A stretch of 64,000 bases of DNA, from contig JADJTQ010000003.1 in the NCBI GenBank assembly GCA_016711125.1, positions 1,057,946 through 1,121,945 of the forward strand, written 5' to 3'. The stretch is from Saprospiraceae bacterium. GTDB taxonomy: Bacteria > Bacteroidota > Bacteroidia > Chitinophagales > Saprospiraceae. A program made the translations under genes and the position numbers. Numbering within the stretch: position 1 is the first letter of the stretch; each line of letters opens with the position of its first letter. Shown one piece after another: positions 29,686 to 38,663 of this stretch. The notes under the pieces are model-generated. The model made no database searches and was not told where the DNA came from. It saw only the letters and a program-made list of their open reading frames with translations.

Positions 29686-30078
29686 CTATGAAACCTTTCT
29701 CATGGGCACATGTTGAGATTGCAAATGACGCTCTACCGCATCAACCAAATGTGAATACTCAAAAGGAATCGATAAATAATTATCTGCCCCGGCAGAAATA
29801 CTCTTGATAATTTCCTCACCATCACCATCAGGGGTTAACAAAATAAATGGGATCTCACTGGATTTTGGTGACATCCTTACCGACTCCAGTACTTCATAGC
29901 CTAAAATTCCGGGCAAGACTACATTACAGATTACCAGATCCGGCAAGACTGTGAAGATCTTCTGCAAGCCTTCAAGCCCATCCAATGCGGACTCCACGTG
30001 ATACCCGGAGAGCTCCAAAATTTCCATGATATTTTCACGCATCTGCTCATCTTCCTCTATTACTAGAACCACTTTCAT
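29686..30078 (-). CDS. stand-alone receiver-domain protein with degenerate phosphorylation site
   Basis: A 130-residue single receiver domain with no output domain. The acidic pocket is present (IEEDEQ), but the phospho-acceptor Asp is Asn52 (PDLVICNVVLPG) and the conserved Lys after the fifth strand is Ile104 (GADNYLSIPFEY). The switch Thr82 is retained. It cannot be phosphorylated in the normal way and may act as a pseudo-receiver binding protein. An Fnr-like dyad lies about 80 bases upstream. The reading frame is intact. Confidence 0.88.
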   Translation of the reverse strand: MKVVLVIEEDEQMRENIMEILELSGYHVESALDGLEGLQKIFTVLPDLVICNVVLPGILGYEVLESVRMSPKSSEIPFILLTPDGDGEEIIKSISAGADNYLSIPFEYSHLVDAVERHLQSQHVPMRKVS

Positions 30079-30156
30079 ATGGATTTATTTAATTTCCCAA
30101 ACCACAAAAGAAAGATGATTTTGATCGGATAGAAATGATTGGCAGCAGACAGGTAA

Positions 30157-30170
30157 CTGATTAATATCAA
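30157..30170. promoter_or_regulatory. Fnr-like dyad upstream of the receiver gene
   Basis: CTGATTAATATCAA matches the Fnr consensus TTGAT-N4-ATCAA in nine of ten fixed bases. It lies about 79-92 bases before the ATG at 30078. Confidence 0.45.
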
Positions 30171-30338
30171 TCTCCAGAATGATTGGATCCCGGCGCTAAT
30201 TGAATACAAGATCTGTGATCGCAGGTAAACGAACTATGCATAACCAATATATATGTTATTTACTCTTCGTTGGCATTCGGTATTAGCAGGGCGAAAGTTT
30301 TGGGTTCTTCTGGATGAAATCTGAATTTTCAACAAAGG

Positions 30339-30407
30339 AGGGCTTGTGCACATTTGATTTAAAAGACAGCCAATGAATATCTGTCAGCAAAAAATGGCAC
30401 AAGCCCT
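30339..30407. other. 69-base nested stem-loop element
   Basis: Arms AGGGCTTGTGC (30339-30349) and GCACAAGCCCT (30397-30407) pair perfectly over 11 bases. Inside, GACAG and CTGTC form a second short stem. It lies just downstream of the minus-strand 30425 gene and upstream of the receiver gene. No T run follows the stem in that direction, so it may be an RNA stability element or small RNA rather than a simple terminator. Confidence 0.45.
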
Positions 30408-30424
30408 ATAAATACTCCCCTAAA

Positions 30425-30760
30425 TCAATACCTCACAATTCTATAGTAACCTCGGCCCATAGGTACAGCAAGGTATCTCCAGGGCCGGTAATAATTGCCG
30501 TATCGCCAACGATTTTTAAACGCATAGAGGTCGTGATCAAACCTCCAGTATCCTTCCTGCCAAATCCATTCATTTTCTTTTTTACTCCACCTCCATCTTC
30601 CGGAAGTCCAGTCATGATATTCGCTAGGGCGTTCGGTTAGCACCTCTTCGATTTTCTCCGGTCTCGCAGGTTTGTTGGGATCAGCATTTGCCATTGAAAC
30701 CCATGCTCCACCGAGAAGCAATACAAACACCAGGGACGCAACTAAAACAAGCTTTTTCAT
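30425..30760 (-). CDS. small exported W-rich protein (BcpO-like WxxGxW repeats)
   Basis: A 111-residue protein from ATG 30760 (MKKLVLVASLVF signal peptide; the upstream frame to 30784 is rejected because it adds residues before the signal). The mature part is rich in Trp, Arg and Tyr with a repeat like SGRWRWSKKENEWIWQEGYW, resembling BcpO-related or YXWGXW repeat proteins. These are periplasmic or outer-membrane proteins of unknown role. A 12-base element shared with the GltD-like operon lies about 75 bases upstream. Confidence 0.75.
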   Translation of the reverse strand: MKKLVLVASLVFVLLLGGAWVSMANADPNKPARPEKIEEVLTERPSEYHDWTSGRWRWSKKENEWIWQEGYWRFDHDLYAFKNRWRYGNYYRPWRYLAVPMGRGYYRIVRY

Positions 30761-30834
30761 GGTATTTAATTTTAAGATAAACAATGGTCAAATTAGCGTC
30801 ATGCACTTGATTCTTAATGCAATTGATAACTTTG

Positions 30835-30846
30835 AGTGATCTTGCT
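30835..30846. promoter_or_regulatory. element shared with the GltD-like/nifJ upstream region
   Basis: AGTGATCTTGCT is identical to the first 12 bases of the site at 23506. The second half (TTGT instead of CACC) is not symmetric, so it is at best a half-site. It is about 75 bases before the ATG at 30760. Confidence 0.3.
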
Positions 30847-30994
30847 TTGTTGCACTGAAAATCAATGGATTAACGGATTTAGTAAATAATTAATTCTTTT
30901 AATTCGAATCGCTAAAATTTTTAACACCATATTTGAGTTCACTCATGATAAATTCGGATCTTCAACTTTAGAATCAAGAAACTAGAAAATAAGT

Positions 30995-32299
30995 ATGCGC
31001 ATATTCTTTCTACTCACCTTCACTGTAAGCCTTGTCTTTCCCGCTCTTTCTCAATCAAGTATCCGAGAATTAACTTCAGATGGAGCATGGTGTTGGTTTT
31101 CAGATCCGCGAGCTGTATACACTTCAAGGAATACACTAGTTACCGGTTGGGTAACAAAAGATGGATCGATAGAGGCTGCGACCCTCAATATGAGTGACCA
31201 AACTATCAAGACCAGAATGCTTTATTCTGAATTGGAGATCGATGACCATGACAATCCGGCTTTTGTCGTGACCCCTGATCAACGAATATTAGCAATGTAT
31301 GCTTGGCATGGCGGGAAGGATGGTGTTATTTATCAAAAGACCAGATTCGGCCTGGACATTTCGACCTTCTCAGAACCGACCATCATCCGGCCCGGTGTGG
31401 ACGAACTCTTGGGAAGATTTCCAAAGGAAACCTTTACTTATGCTAATCCCTATCTCCTGGAAAATGAAAATCAGACTATATATTCTTTTGGCCGATGGAT
31501 CGGCTACAAACCGAATATGATTAAATCGGCCGATAACGGACAAACCTGGCAAGATCCCCGGGTGATTATTAGTGCTAAGCCCTTTGACGACAATAATCGG
31601 CCATACGTGAAATATGCCTCCGATGGAAAATCGAAAATCCATTTGGTATTTACTGACGGTCATCCTCAGATAGAACCTAAAAACGGAGTGTACCATTGTT
31701 ATTATGAAAATGGGGCTTTTTGGAAATCAGACGGGATAAAAATATGCGATATTGATCAATTACCATTCGAGCCGCATGATGCGACACTGGTCTATCAACC
31801 TAATGAACATTCAGGACGATCATGGCTAGCGGATGTCGCTATTGATAAAAAAGGAATTCCCTATATACTATATACCCGTGATCCCGAACCAACAGATCAT
31901 CGCTATCACTATTCCGTTTTCGATCAGAAATCGGGAAAGTGGATAGACCGGGAGATCTGTAAGGCGGGTAAATGGTTTCCTCAAACGCCCCCCGGGACCA
32001 AAGAAAGAGAGTCCTATTATCATGGCAATATGACATTTGATCCTCTTTTACCAAATGTGATCTATATCAGTCGTCAGATTAATGGTCGATTTGAAATTGA
32101 AAAGAGAAAAACAAAAGACAATGGAAAAACCTGGAAGATTTCGTCCATTACAAGTAATTCAGCATATGATCAGGTTCGACCTTATGTGCCTAGAAATCGC
32201 CCCAAAAATGCCGATCCCATTGTGATCTGGATGGAAAACAAAAGGTATGTGCACTGGACGGATTTTGACACGAGTATTAAATATTGGATAGACCGTTGA
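30995..32299 (+). CDS. exported BNR-repeat protein (BNR_4-like)
   Basis: A 434-residue secreted beta-propeller. A signal peptide ending FPALSQSS precedes blades with Asp-box-like motifs (SADNGQTWQDPRV, TKDNGKTWKISSI). Conserved phrases are GAWCWFSDPRAVY, YAWHGGKDGVIYQKT and HDNPAFVVTPDQRI. BNR_4 proteins resemble the propellers of sialidases, rhamnosidases and some ulvan lyases, so a glycan substrate is likely, but no catalytic residues can be assigned. It stands alone, divergent from the 30425 gene. Confidence 0.8.
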   Translation: MRIFFLLTFTVSLVFPALSQSSIRELTSDGAWCWFSDPRAVYTSRNTLVTGWVTKDGSIEAATLNMSDQTIKTRMLYSELEIDDHDNPAFVVTPDQRILAMYAWHGGKDGVIYQKTRFGLDISTFSEPTIIRPGVDELLGRFPKETFTYANPYLLENENQTIYSFGRWIGYKPNMIKSADNGQTWQDPRVIISAKPFDDNNRPYVKYASDGKSKIHLVFTDGHPQIEPKNGVYHCYYENGAFWKSDGIKICDIDQLPFEPHDATLVYQPNEHSGRSWLADVAIDKKGIPYILYTRDPEPTDHRYHYSVFDQKSGKWIDREICKAGKWFPQTPPGTKERESYYHGNMTFDPLLPNVIYISRQINGRFEIEKRKTKDNGKTWKISSITSNSAYDQVRPYVPRNRPKNADPIVIWMENKRYVHWTDFDTSIKYWIDR

Positions 32300-32671
32300 G
32301 CTCTGATTCATCGCAACTATGATTCGTGATGTTACCCTCTAATTAGTCTCACAAGGTTTAGCAATCATCTGGAATAATACAAATTGAAATAAATTAAATA
32401 ATGGTTCCTACGTATTTATAGTGGGTCGATTTAGTCTATGAGTCCTTCTTCAAAAAGTCGCAGAATGTAAATTCTGCTCGCTCACGCGGAGAGAAAGAAT
32501 CTACTTCTTCCAGGTTTTCATAACAAATCCAAATAGCAGTTTACCGTTGTCCATCGGGTTTACAAAATTGACAGGCTTAAAGCGAGAACCGTGAAAGACA
32601 ATCAACTTAAATGCTCCATCTCATTACCATCCGGCAACCAGAAACCAGATAAAAGCTATTTTAGCGGTTCG

Positions 32672-33691
32672 ATGCCAAAAATAACCATCCTGTTTTTTGC
32701 AGATAGTCATCTGGGGTTTGACTATCCTATTTCAAAAACGTCCAAAGCCAATCGACGTGGTAGTGATTTTTTTAGGAATTACGAATTTATCCTTCAAACA
32801 GCTAAGGAAAGGGAAGTAGATCTTGTCATTCATGGCGGTGATCTATTCGATAGCTCTGAAGTTCATCCAAGGATTGTCAACAAGGCTTACGATATGCTTT
32901 TTGAATTCGTTGACGTAGGTATTCCTCTTGTTCTGGTGCCCGGCAACCACGACCGGTCGACCCTGCCTTCTGGTCTCTTTTTACAGCACGCCAATCTGCA
33001 TATATTTTACGAACCCTGCATCTTTCGGTTAAATCTAAAGAACCTGCCTTTCAACATCTGCGGGTTTCCGTTCATTAGAAGAATTGGTAATGAGTTTAAT
33101 AATCTCAAGAAGCATTTGGAAGGCCAAATACCGGCTGGTGGTACTTCAATACTTTGTATGCATCAGGCAGTGCAAGGAGCAACAGTGGGGCCCTCTGATT
33201 ACACGTTTCGCCCTGGTCCTGAAGTCATCAGAATCAAGGATTTAGACGGACCTTATCAGGTATACCTATCAGGCCACATCCACCGGCATCAGATCTTAAA
33301 AGCAGGTAACGACATAAGAACAGGCAAACCGGTACCATTCATCTACCCGGGATCTATTGAACGTACTTCCTTTGCAGAAAGGGGGGAAGAGAAAGGTTTT
33401 ACCTATTTAGAATTTGAACAAGAAGAAACCACTCCCAATATAGTTTTTCAGAAGCTTCCAAGCAGATCCATGCATCTACTTAAGATTGAAAATGAAGAAA
33501 TAGATCAATCATTGCTGAAGGAATCAATCCGGCAAAGGATCAGCAAGATAGATCCAAATGCAATACTTCAAATTGAGAGCCCAACTGAATATATTTCAAA
33601 GATGCTGAAAGAGCTTCAAAAAAAAGACATCCCTCAAACCATGCATGTCCAATTGCGGCATCGTTGGTTAGTCAAGGACAATAGAGCGTGA
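32672..33691 (+). CDS. SbcD/Mre11-like DNA repair metallophosphoesterase
   Basis: A 339-residue cytoplasmic protein. The ATG at 32672 gives the normal beta-strand start (PKITILFFADSHLGF); an in-frame GTG at 32591 would add 27 residues without family sequence. Metal-ligand motifs are all present: ADSHLG, IHGGDLFD, VPGNHDRS, CMHQAV and SGHIHRHQ. It resembles the nuclease subunit SbcD, but no SbcC ATPase partner is adjacent. A DNA end-processing role is inferred. Confidence 0.88.
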   Translation: MPKITILFFADSHLGFDYPISKTSKANRRGSDFFRNYEFILQTAKEREVDLVIHGGDLFDSSEVHPRIVNKAYDMLFEFVDVGIPLVLVPGNHDRSTLPSGLFLQHANLHIFYEPCIFRLNLKNLPFNICGFPFIRRIGNEFNNLKKHLEGQIPAGGTSILCMHQAVQGATVGPSDYTFRPGPEVIRIKDLDGPYQVYLSGHIHRHQILKAGNDIRTGKPVPFIYPGSIERTSFAERGEEKGFTYLEFEQEETTPNIVFQKLPSRSMHLLKIENEEIDQSLLKESIRQRISKIDPNAILQIESPTEYISKMLKELQKKDIPQTMHVQLRHRWLVKDNRA

Positions 33692-33712
33692 TCGCTGATG
33701 AATAGGAATTGA

Positions 33713-34567
33713 CTAGTGGGTTTCGGTCATATCTTCATCGACACAAATAATAAAATCGGCTTTCCCCTGATTTTCTTCCAAAAGTTTTTCAACCGATGTT
33801 TGCTGCACGGTAGCGATTGTTATATAAACCAATCGGTCATTTTGTTTTTTCAAATACCACAAAATCCCCTCGTAATATTCTGAATGGTATGTCCCATTAA
33901 TGTGAATAAATAGATTTCCAGGACGGAAATATTTTAAAATAAAATGAGCCATTGTGGCATCTCTAAGAGCCTGTGCCATCACTAACTCAGGTGTGCCGTG
34001 GTGCTCCATCATGGTTAAGATATTCTGATATGTCTTCAGTTGGCTATCAAAAGGCATGGGTTGTGGGGCCACACAGGACAATTGGGTTTGATCGAATGAT
34101 TCAAGAGCCTTCAAACCCGATCGATACACCAATTTTGCAAATTGAGCTGGCACATTAGTAGCAATAAATGGCAGGTTATTGGCCTTTGCAAACTCAACCA
34201 GGGGGGCATAGTCGGTAGCATAGTTGGGCCATAAACGGAGGGTGGTGTCGGACTCAATATCATCGATCTGCCCCTTCAGATAATTGTCCAGCTGTACCTG
34301 ATTGTCGGTTTCAAACATTTCCGCTCCGAGCATCAAATTGCGCTTGGATGATAACTCCTTTACTAACTCCAATTGAAGCCAGTGATCGATGGGATTGTCA
34401 TGAATTTCACCAAATAACAGGATATCTGCTTTTCCTATTCTTTTTGCCATTTTCTGGAAGGAGACCTTTTTTCCCTTGGCATTAAATATCAGATAGGCTG
34501 GCTTGGATTGTGCGTAACTCATCACAGCTAAAAAGTTCACGACTAAAATTAAAAGATACTTTCTCAT
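33713..34567 (-). CDS. ChaN-family haem/iron-uptake protein
   Basis: A 284-residue exported protein of the ChaN/Tiki fold. After a signal peptide (ending AVMSYAQSK) come the conserved LLFGEIHDNPIDHWLQLEL, LGAEMFETDNQ and LRDATMAHFI motifs with the catalytic or haem-contact histidine and glutamates. The related ChaN of Campylobacter is a surface haem-binding lipoprotein, but this protein shows no lipobox. It follows a TonB receptor on the same strand (219 bases downstream), which supports haem or metal uptake. Convergent with the SbcD-like gene. Confidence 0.88.
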   Translation of the reverse strand: MRKYLLILVVNFLAVMSYAQSKPAYLIFNAKGKKVSFQKMAKRIGKADILLFGEIHDNPIDHWLQLELVKELSSKRNLMLGAEMFETDNQVQLDNYLKGQIDDIESDTTLRLWPNYATDYAPLVEFAKANNLPFIATNVPAQFAKLVYRSGLKALESFDQTQLSCVAPQPMPFDSQLKTYQNILTMMEHHGTPELVMAQALRDATMAHFILKYFRPGNLFIHINGTYHSEYYEGILWYLKKQNDRLVYITIATVQQTSVEKLLEENQGKADFIICVDEDMTETH

Positions 34568-34785
34568 GTTTTTTTATAATGAAACACTCCGCGAATTTCC
34601 CTCGAAGTATCAAAGTAATTTCAAGGGGTCATGACCACTTGGATGACGAACAAAGATACTTGGAATTTGAGATTTGGAATTTATAATACATTCAGTCCAT
34701 GCAAACTATTATATCAACTAAATATATCCCAAAATGGAAGTTGAGACATTCATTCATTTATAAGCTAAGTGCGCCTCAATAATTA

Positions 34786-36726
34786 TCACAACCGCCAACC
34801 TATGGGACCAGAGAACCAACGATGTGGCCTTGGAGCGCCTAGGATATTTTGATAGTCTTTATTAAAAAGATTTTGAACCTGAACATTAAGCGACATCTTT
34901 TCAACCAGATCCACACTGACTTTGAGGTTCCACAACCAGTAGTCCGATTCCAATTGGCTGTTGATGGACTGTGCCAGACGGGCATTTCGGTTCTTGTATA
35001 GTCCTCCGATTGAAAATCTAAATCGGTCAACCTCAATCATTGAAGATATCGTCAGTAAATCTTTTGCATGGTTGGCAATATAAACAGAAACGATGCCATC
35101 CTCATTCGATGTTTTTTGGTGTGTATAACCAGTGACCAAACTCACAGAATTATCAACGCCAAACCTCTGTCGAAAAATTGACTCGATTTCAAAACCCATG
35201 GTTTTTACGGAAGAGATATTTTTGGCAAAAAAATAATCCGCTCCCGTTTGCAAATCTCCGATCGGCCCGATTTCGGCCTCATTGGTTAACACATAATCGA
35301 TCAACTGGCTGGATTGACGTAAAAAACCGGTCGTTTTTAACTGCCACTTATTGTTGACTCTCACATCGATTCCCATTTCTTCGCTCCAGCTGCTTTCTGC
35401 CAGAAGAGCCGGATTTCCAAGACTTCGACCCGGGGTTAGCATGGCTAGATTATTAGACACATATCTTTCTGTATAATCAGCCGCTCTAATGCTTCGGCCC
35501 ACCGATCCCCTCAATACAACTGCATCAAATAAATAAGAAATATTGAGCTGTGGAAGCACTTCGAAATCATAATTTTCATCATAATCAGCTCGCAAACTTG
35601 TGGTGATATTCAGATTCTCTACCGGCTTTAGAAGTGCTGTTGCATAAACACCGGCATGCATGTCCTGATGATCACCCCGGTCATTACTGAAGATCGATCG
35701 CCGGTCTAACTGCCCACCTACTTTAAGGACAAATTGATCGTTTAGATCCCAAAGATGATTGGTCAGGATATTAAGTAAGTGGGTCTTGTGAAAATTGGTT
35801 GAAGAAAAATCCGGGCTAAAAGTAAATTCGTCTGTATTATACTTATACCCGATTTGCAAATCACTGCTCGAGTTTTCACGCAGCTTCTCCAATTGAATCA
35901 CATTAAAACTTCCAATTGTTGTTTCAGTTGATTTGTCAACAGTACTGCCGGAATAAAAATAACGAGCACTAAAATCACGAAAGTCATAAGTGCTTCGAAA
36001 TTTCAATCGCACATTGTTTTTCAGTCGAATCGCCATCGATCCACCCAAGGTACGAATGTCAAAATAGTTTCGATATGGATCTAAGGTGGTATTGTCAGTA
36101 ACCAATTGGGGTATGAGCTCGCCCTTTGATTTATTGTACTGAAAACCCAAATTTCCGGTAAGGTTTTCACCCCGTAATGATAAAGATGCCTTACCTAGCA
36201 CCTGACCGTTAGAGCCAGCTCCAATCTCGCCAACCAGGTTAAGGCCCTCATCGTTTTTATCGGCAAAAGTTTTTGTCACAATATTAATCAGGCCTCCAAC
36301 TGCATCAGGACCGTACATTGCCGCAGCCGGACCTCGTAACACCTCAATCCGCGCTATCTCTTCATTGACGATTGGTATATTTCCATTAAAATGGGCAGTT
36401 AGTGGATCATTTAACCGCATACCATCGACCAATACGAGCACCTGCGCAAATGTAGATCCTCTCATCAGAATATCCGCCTGAGCCCCAAATCCATTGCGCG
36501 ATTGAACCTCTACGCCTGGTACGAACTGCAGGATTTCATCAATTGAAGTGGCAGCCATTTGTCTGATTTGCTCGGGTCTGATTATCGTGATATTGCGACC
36601 AGTTTCACGAGTAGTGCTTGGTAGTTGATTGGCAGACACGACAATGGTATCAATCTCTTCGGAAAGCTGTGACCACAGGGAGGTAGGCAGCACTACCAGG
36701 GCCAGAATAGCTATTACTGTTTTCAA
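34786..36726 (-). CDS. TonB-dependent outer-membrane receptor (BtuB/haem-type)
   Basis: A complete 646-residue receptor. The signal peptide (ending TSLWSQLSE) is followed by a TonB box-like DTIVVSAN and a plug domain (SIDEILQFVPGVEVQSRNG, RIEVLRGPAAAMYGPDAVGGLINIV). The 22-strand barrel ends in RWFSGPIGWRL with a terminal aromatic-basic strand. There is no carboxypeptidase-like N-terminal extension, and no SusD partner follows, so it is of the BtuB/haem/siderophore class rather than SusC. The adjacent ChaN gene makes haem or iron the likely cargo. Confidence 0.93.
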   Translation of the reverse strand: MKTVIAILALVVLPTSLWSQLSEEIDTIVVSANQLPSTTRETGRNITIIRPEQIRQMAATSIDEILQFVPGVEVQSRNGFGAQADILMRGSTFAQVLVLVDGMRLNDPLTAHFNGNIPIVNEEIARIEVLRGPAAAMYGPDAVGGLINIVTKTFADKNDEGLNLVGEIGAGSNGQVLGKASLSLRGENLTGNLGFQYNKSKGELIPQLVTDNTTLDPYRNYFDIRTLGGSMAIRLKNNVRLKFRSTYDFRDFSARYFYSGSTVDKSTETTIGSFNVIQLEKLRENSSSDLQIGYKYNTDEFTFSPDFSSTNFHKTHLLNILTNHLWDLNDQFVLKVGGQLDRRSIFSNDRGDHQDMHAGVYATALLKPVENLNITTSLRADYDENYDFEVLPQLNISYLFDAVVLRGSVGRSIRAADYTERYVSNNLAMLTPGRSLGNPALLAESSWSEEMGIDVRVNNKWQLKTTGFLRQSSQLIDYVLTNEAEIGPIGDLQTGADYFFAKNISSVKTMGFEIESIFRQRFGVDNSVSLVTGYTHQKTSNEDGIVSVYIANHAKDLLTISSMIEVDRFRFSIGGLYKNRNARLAQSINSQLESDYWLWNLKVSVDLVEKMSLNVQVQNLFNKDYQNILGAPRPHRWFSGPIGWRL

Positions 36727-37050
36727 TGTCTGAACTATTTAAATCCCGTGTAAAGATCTGAAAAAGTTAGACTTACTATGCCAAGACTTCGCGTCTTCCG
36801 GGTATTCGGGTCTGAAAGGTGTCACCCCTTGCTCGGCTTACAAGCCTTCGCTCAGGCGCGACAACTTCCTTTCGAGCTTCGGGCATCCCAACTCCCAGCT
36901 TAATGCCTCTTGCAGGGATTGCGAAGTTCGAGGAGTTTTTGGTTCCGCCGAACAACTTAACTAATCACCTACTTAACCACTTGACTGACATCGGGCTTCG
37001 GCCACCTGACCTGCTATACATACCACAGTCGGCGAAATAGTATCACGATT
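36727..37050. other. 324-base gene-free spacer
   Basis: No convincing gene. It contains GC-rich hairpin-like pieces (CTTCGCGTCTTCCGGGTATT, CGGGCTTCGGCCACC) and the phrase CTAATCACCTACTTAACCAC, which resembles text in the spacer at 62.5-62.8 kb. It looks like scattered intergenic repeats. Confidence 0.5.
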
Positions 37051-37629
37051 TCAATCACGTTTCGTGCCCGTCAGGACACTGACACCACTTGGAAGGGGAT
37101 TTCCCGAGGATCTCCGGAAAGTGACTACCTGTCCAACATGCCAAAGAGCATCGCAGATAGGTCCATTTATCAAATTCCAAAACGGATATTCCGAGTTGCC
37201 ATTGGACCGTTGAAAAATCATTGGCATGTCTTCCAAATTGCTATTGGGATCTTTCAGAATTTCACTCGCACGCTGAATATTACGAAGTGTGGCTTGCCTT
37301 AAGTCCTCAAAATTGTCAGGCTGATCTTCTTCACCACCACTGGGTTTCATCTCTGCAGTATTAAGGAGAACTGAGGTTAAGCCATGGATATGTTCTATAG
37401 TTTCATAGGTCGTCCTGGCATCTTCTGAAGGCTTAAAGGAGAGATCTTTGTCATTGAGCCCTTCCGTTGCCCAGAAATATCGAAATCCCAGCCCATCAAC
37501 TAGTCTTGCTGCCACACTAGTTGCAGAATAGCTTTCAGGGGCGGTAGGAATCTCATAATAGTAAGCCTTGTCTTGAGCTGATAAAAAATGACAAATAGCT
37601 GCGAGCAGAATCAGGATTAGGTACTTCAT
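37051..37629 (-). CDS. exported DinB-like protein
   Basis: A 192-residue protein with a signal peptide (LLAAICHFLSAQDK) and a DinB/YfiT-like four-helix domain: RYFWATEGLNDKDLSFKP, TIEHIHGLTSVLLN and DALWHVGQVVTFRR supply likely histidine metal ligands. DinB-like proteins bind a metal and may act as thiol-dependent transferases. Why a DinB protein is exported here is not clear, though this is common in Bacteroidota. No operon partner is evident. Confidence 0.82.
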   Translation of the reverse strand: MKYLILILLAAICHFLSAQDKAYYYEIPTAPESYSATSVAARLVDGLGFRYFWATEGLNDKDLSFKPSEDARTTYETIEHIHGLTSVLLNTAEMKPSGGEEDQPDNFEDLRQATLRNIQRASEILKDPNSNLEDMPMIFQRSNGNSEYPFWNLINGPICDALWHVGQVVTFRRSSGNPLPSGVSVLTGTKRD

Positions 37630-37763
37630 TATTAAACCGCGTTTATAGAATTAGAATAGAATTGGACTTCGCTCGCAAATATAAGTTATCTGAGCTTGAG
37701 ATACGGTAGGTTTAAATAATGCACGAATTTGACCGAAGTTGGATAATTCCGAATGTCCTAATT

Positions 37764-38465
37764 CTATAGACAACTGCTGATCTGTTCCAATAAATTAACC
37801 AATTTGGGATACTCATCGAAAAAATAAAAATCCTTTGGGCTGCTGGCCAGGTTCTCCATATGTTTAATGGACAGCAAACGGACTTCTTCACTCCATGAAT
37901 CCTGAAACGGAATTGTTTCACCGGAATATAGGCTAAAAATATGTACCGGATCGACATGATTGCTGGGTTCACCTCTCTTGATTTTTGCGATGCTCTCCAG
38001 GTCCTCTTGAAAGCCAAACCCCCGGGAGTGTGCATGTGGGTCGCCATCCGAAATGATTACAAAGAATTTTTTGACACTTGCTACAGAGTTCTTCTTAAAC
38101 TCTTCATTTGCCATTTCGATACCAGAATGAATGTCCGTTGCAAATACACTTACGGGAATTCGTAATTCTTGAATGGTTTTTTCGAGTTCATCATTATAAC
38201 CTGTCATTGATTGAACCATCTGAGCGCCCCGGTTGAAAGAAATCAATCCAATACGCATGGTGTTTGGATGCAACTCAAAACGAGTCGTCAAGGCAAGTAA
38301 TACCGTTTGTACCTCATTGATAAAGGCCCTTTCACTAGCTGAAAAATCTAAAGCTATGATGATATGCATCGGACAGTTGGGCAGTACACGATCATCCGTC
38401 TGTGCCTGAATCCAGATGACATTCATTAAGCATGCACTAGTTAAAATGGCCCTTATCATAATCAT
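37764..38465 (-). CDS. exported von Willebrand factor A domain protein
   Basis: A 233-residue protein from ATG 38465, giving a signal-like start (AILTSACLMNVIWIQAQ). The VWA domain has the metal-ion-dependent adhesion site in order: DFSAS (DxSxS), the Thr of FATDIHSG, and ISDGDPH. This fold binds protein ligands through a metal ion. It may serve adhesion or complex assembly at the cell surface. A small cysteine-containing ORF ends 12 bases upstream on the same strand. Confidence 0.82.
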   Translation of the reverse strand: MIMIRAILTSACLMNVIWIQAQTDDRVLPNCPMHIIIALDFSASERAFINEVQTVLLALTTRFELHPNTMRIGLISFNRGAQMVQSMTGYNDELEKTIQELRIPVSVFATDIHSGIEMANEEFKKNSVASVKKFFVIISDGDPHAHSRGFGFQEDLESIAKIKRGEPSNHVDPVHIFSLYSGETIPFQDSWSEEVRLLSIKHMENLASSPKDFYFFDEYPKLVNLLEQISSCL

Positions 38466-38476
38466 CTCGGCATGAT

Positions 38477-38647
38477 CTAAAAGCAATCTTTCCAATTTAC
38501 GACTTTATCAGGACAAAAGCAGTCATCAGTCCGCACTGAACAGTCTTCAGGGGGCTGTGGGGCAGGTCTCTCCTGACGATTTCGTTCGTTATTGTCAGAA
38601 CTCACCCGACACCCGGATTCCCCGATATTTTTTCTAATTTCGACCAT
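38477..38647 (-). CDS. possible small Cys-rich protein
   Basis: Reading from ATG 38647 gives 56 residues rich in Arg, Asn, Pro and Cys (RQERPAPQPPEDCSVRTDDC, FCPDKVVNWKDCF). It ends 12 bases before the VWA gene on the same strand, so translational coupling is possible. It has no signal peptide. It could equally be non-coding sequence in front of the divergent AraC gene; the evidence is weak. Confidence 0.25.
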   Translation of the reverse strand: MVEIRKNIGESGCRVSSDNNERNRQERPAPQPPEDCSVRTDDCFCPDKVVNWKDCF

Positions 38648-38663
38648 GTAATTCTGCTCATGC

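Noticed and set aside
36819..37040. 73-residue open frame in the spacer after the TonB receptor
   Set aside because: It runs through hairpin-rich repeat-like sequence with no start signal or protein-like pattern.
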